Notes under the pieces: generated by a model
What the model was told of the DNA's origin: nothing
What the model saw: the letters and a program-made list of their open reading frames with translations, nothing else
The model's database searches: none
Shown here: one piece after another, positions 4,588 through 6,616 of the stretch
How the letters are laid out: every line of letters begins with the position of its first letter
Position numbering within the stretch: the first letter of the stretch is position 1
Position numbers and translations under genes: made by a program
NCBI GenBank assembly: GCA_030530185.1
Contig: JAUMVL010000092.1
Coordinates: 1-6,616, forward strand
Direction: 5' to 3'
DNA: 6,616 nt
From: Clostridia bacterium
GTDB lineage: Bacteria; Bacillota; Clostridia; Christensenellales; CAG-138

Positions 4588-6198
4588 ATGAAAAAGTGGC
4601 AGATCATCCTGCTGGTCGCTATCTGCGTGCTCATCGTTGCGGGCGTGATTGCCGCCGTCCTTCTGCGGCGGCAGCATATCTATGAGCCAATGGACGGGCC
4701 CGGCATGGTGTACGAGGTTGTTGTGGATGAGATCGAGTATGTCGAAACGAACCATATCACCGGCGGGATATACCGTCTGTACGCAAAGCGCGACGGCTGC
4801 GTGCATCTTACTTTGGAGCGCAAAGCAAACGCGGACGCCGAGCCGATCGTCTGGGAAGCGGAGGTCGACGAAGCGTTGCTGACCGAGATCGGGGATGCGA
4901 TCCTTCAAGCAGGGCTGGAGCGCGCAGCCCATTATCCGGAGCGCGATCCGTACCGTATGCCGGATGTGACCTCGCATCTGAAGGTGACCGAGCCGTATTA
5001 CACCTTTACGGTCACTTCGCTGATGGACCTGTCCGAATGGGAGCAGAACGGATGGAACGAGGCGGTGCGTCTGATGGAAAACGCCGTGAACGAGCCGACC
5101 TATCCGGTCGAATACTGGACGGACATAGAATATCTCGAAAACGCAAAGCCTGCCTATCCCGCAGGCGCGAGCGTCTTGATCTACTTCGATCTGATTGCTA
5201 CTGATACGGATTATAAGTTCCTGCTGGACGGGGAACCGCTGAACTTTGGCTTTGACGAAAGCAAGGGCTTTGTGATCTCGTTTGTCATGCCCGCCCATGC
5301 GGTCAAACTGGAATGTGAAATGCGAAATTCTATGATGTACGATCCATACGCGCATACCGAAGAAACAGCGTCATTTGATTTTGCAAGCAAGACCGTTATG
5401 CTGAACAGCGGTTATGAGATGCCGATCATCGGCCTCGGCACATGGACGCTCGACGACGAGCAAGCCGGAAACAGCGTCTATCACGCGCTGAAGTGCGGCA
5501 TGCGCCTGATCGATACCGCCAGATATTACGGCAACGAGGTCGGTGTCGGAAAAGGTCTGCAGAAGGCGATCGGCGAAGGAATCGTAACGCGGGAGGACGT
5601 CTTTATCACAAGCAAGATCTACGGCGGCAGCTATGAGCAGGCCGGCAGCATAATCAACGATGCGCTCAAGGATCTGAACGTAGATTATATCGACCTGCTG
5701 CTGATCCATCAGCCCGGATCCGACGACGAAGGAGTATACAGGGCGATGGAGGAAGCCGTCATAGACGGACGGCTCCGCTCTATCGGAATTTCCAATTATT
5801 ATACCAAAGAGGCGGTAGACGAGGTATTGTCCTTTGCAACGATCCCTCCTGCCGTGATACAGAACGAAAACCATCTTTTCTATCAGAACAACGAACTGCG
5901 CGAATACGTCAAGCAATACGGCATCGTGCTCGAAAGCTGGTATCCGTTTGGCGGCAGAGGCCATACCGACGAGCATTTCGGAAACGAGGTCATTGTCCGG
6001 CTTGCGGAAAAATACGGCAAAACCGCCGCGCAGATCATTCTTCGTTGGCAGATACAGGCGGGTTACGTTGTGATCCCCGGATCGTCAAACCCGGATCACA
6101 TTGCCGAGAACTATCATGTTTTTGACTTTGAGCTTACTCCTGATGAAATGGCACAGATAACCGCCCTTGACAGACAGGAACGATATGAAAACTGGTAA
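4588..6198 (+). CDS. Membrane-anchored protein with novel ectodomain and C-terminal aldo/keto reductase domain
   Basis: A 536-residue protein, nearly twice the length of a standard AKR. Residues 1-4 (M-K-K-W) and a hydrophobic helix at 5-26, followed by R27-R28, anchor it in the membrane. No lipobox or clear signal peptidase site is seen. The short N-terminus and large C-terminal part favour the AKR facing outward, although R27-R28 weaken that reading. Residues 30-175 are of no family I recognise. Residues 173-246 look like a beta-rich module (YFDLIATDTDYKFLLDGEPL, then FVMPAHAVKLECE). Residues 263-276 form the linker shared with the left-edge lipoprotein. Residues 270-536 are a full AKR barrel with tetrad D309, Y314, K343 and H374. 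The cofactor loop is IPGSSNPDHIAEN at 496-508, with Gly and His at the usual Lys and Arg positions, as in the soluble AKR. AGGAGG 7 nt before ATG 4588 decides the start. It stands alone on the plus strand. The substrate, and how NAD(P)H would reach an external domain, are unknown. Confidence 0.93.
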   Translation: MKKWQIILLVAICVLIVAGVIAAVLLRRQHIYEPMDGPGMVYEVVVDEIEYVETNHITGGIYRLYAKRDGCVHLTLERKANADAEPIVWEAEVDEALLTEIGDAILQAGLERAAHYPERDPYRMPDVTSHLKVTEPYYTFTVTSLMDLSEWEQNGWNEAVRLMENAVNEPTYPVEYWTDIEYLENAKPAYPAGASVLIYFDLIATDTDYKFLLDGEPLNFGFDESKGFVISFVMPAHAVKLECEMRNSMMYDPYAHTEETASFDFASKTVMLNSGYEMPIIGLGTWTLDDEQAGNSVYHALKCGMRLIDTARYYGNEVGVGKGLQKAIGEGIVTREDVFITSKIYGGSYEQAGSIINDALKDLNVDYIDLLLIHQPGSDDEGVYRAMEEAVIDGRLRSIGISNYYTKEAVDEVLSFATIPPAVIQNENHLFYQNNELREYVKQYGIVLESWYPFGGRGHTDEHFGNEVIVRLAEKYGKTAAQIILRWQIQAGYVVIPGSSNPDHIAENYHVFDFELTPDEMAQITALDRQERYENW

Positions 6199-6368
6199 AC
6201 GGTAAGGCGGCGAAGATGCGACATCGATATGATTATGCTTTACGACTCATGAAAGTGGTTTTATGGTGCAACAATCATGATGGGGCTGTTAAATAAATGT
6301 ACCAGGACATTTGCGGCAAAAGAACGGGAAACAAGACCGGTAGGCAGAAATGGCTCAAAACGCACCTA
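6199..6368. other. Intergenic gap between AKR gene and decayed transposase
   Basis: No gene is supported here. A 26-codon plus-strand frame at 6216-6296 has only a poor ribosome binding site and no recognisable motif. No stem followed by a T-run is seen after the AKR stop, so the terminator is not identified. The part nearest 6368 would be expected to hold the right end of the IS200/IS605-type element, but I cannot see a clear subterminal hairpin. Confidence 0.4.
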
Positions 6369-6616
6369 TTACTTGCCGCCCGTAAACGGGTCTTTCGGAT
6401 CGAATAACGTGAGTTGACCCGCTTCCTTATCAGCTTTTAACTGGTTTTGGATGCAGGTTTTTATTGCAGCTGTGTTTTTGGGTGGTATGTTCACCAATAG
6501 ATGCACGTGGTTGAGGCATATCTCGCCTTCGATTATCTCGACGCCTTTCCACCTGCATAGTTCCCTAAGAATCTCGCGTACTTCCAACCGTTTTCTTCGT
6601 AGATTACTTTTCTCCG
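6369..6616 (-). pseudogene. Decayed IS200/IS605-family TnpA (Y1 HUH transposase), runs off right edge
   Basis: Read on the minus strand, the end of the window encodes RRKVIYEE, the start of an IS200-type TnpA (family form YRRKV). The frame then shifts by one base within GAAGAAAACGG (about 6588-6598) and continues as LEVREILRELCRWKGVEIIEGE. The HUH metal/catalytic motif H-V-H is present in NHVHLLVNIPPK. Directly after IPPK the sequence jumps to NTAAIKTCIQNQLKAD and the family's usual ending DPFTGGK. Intact members have roughly 45-50 residues between these blocks, including the catalytic tyrosine before the NTAAIK-like helix. Both lesions make it inactive. The downstream frame alone gives 72 residues from a TTG at 6587, about half the usual 130-150. 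No tnpB is visible. It is a relic of an insertion sequence that could be mobilised only by TnpA supplied in trans. Confidence 0.85.

Noticed and set aside
4573..5976. Two long minus-strand open frames (4573-5355 and 5371-5976) antisense to the anchored AKR
   Set aside because: Both are opposite a continuous 536-residue protein with intact motifs; no start signals or domains.
6216..6296. 26-codon plus-strand ORF beginning MRHRYDYALRLMKVV
   Set aside because: Weak AAGG signal at wide spacing, no motif, and located in the gap beside an IS relic.

Overview
The window looks like a chromosomal segment from a member of the Bacillota, most likely an uncultured gut Clostridia. The evidence is the strong AGGAGG-type ribosome binding sites, moderately high GC with AT-rich promoters, and the gene families present (DUF4143 ATPase, Clostridia-type flavodoxin, IS200/IS605 transposase). 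I cannot name a species.

Positions 1-2834 hold a tightly packed minus-strand operon. In order of transcription it encodes a small flavodoxin, a hexapeptide-repeat O-acetyltransferase, a cytoplasmic aldo/keto reductase (AKR), an exported SnoaL/NTF2-like protein, and a lipoprotein whose body runs off the left edge and appears to be a second AKR. Spacings are 9 nt, 14 nt, a 14-nt overlap and 24 nt. A LysR-type regulator (2945-3832) is divergent from the operon. The 110-nt gap holds two convincing sigma-A promoters whose -35 boxes lie in the two halves of one TTG-N7-CAA dyad, which fits the LysR T-N11-A rule. A single bound regulator would therefore cover both promoters.

Positions 3833-4587 are gene-poor and hold debris: the C-terminal end of a DUF4143 AAA+ ATPase on the minus strand with a premature stop, and the C-terminal end of a TetR-family repressor on the plus strand. 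A 9-bp perfect inverted repeat lies at the 5' end of the ATPase fragment, close to where the two meet.

Positions 4588-6198 encode a large plus-strand membrane-anchored protein. It has one N-terminal transmembrane helix, about 230 residues of ectodomain of no family I recognise, and a complete C-terminal AKR domain with an intact catalytic tetrad. Its linker into the AKR domain closely matches the lipoprotein at the left edge, so the segment carries two paralogous extracytoplasmic AKRs plus one soluble AKR. The right end (6369-6616) is a decayed IS200/IS605-type TnpA with a frameshift and an internal deletion that removed the catalytic tyrosine region.

The working interpretation, which is inference, is a LysR-controlled redox or carbonyl-processing island. 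The flavodoxin and soluble AKR would act inside the cell, and the lipoprotein, NTF2-like and anchored AKR proteins at the outer face of the membrane. The oddest point is the repeated placement of a nicotinamide-dependent fold outside the membrane.
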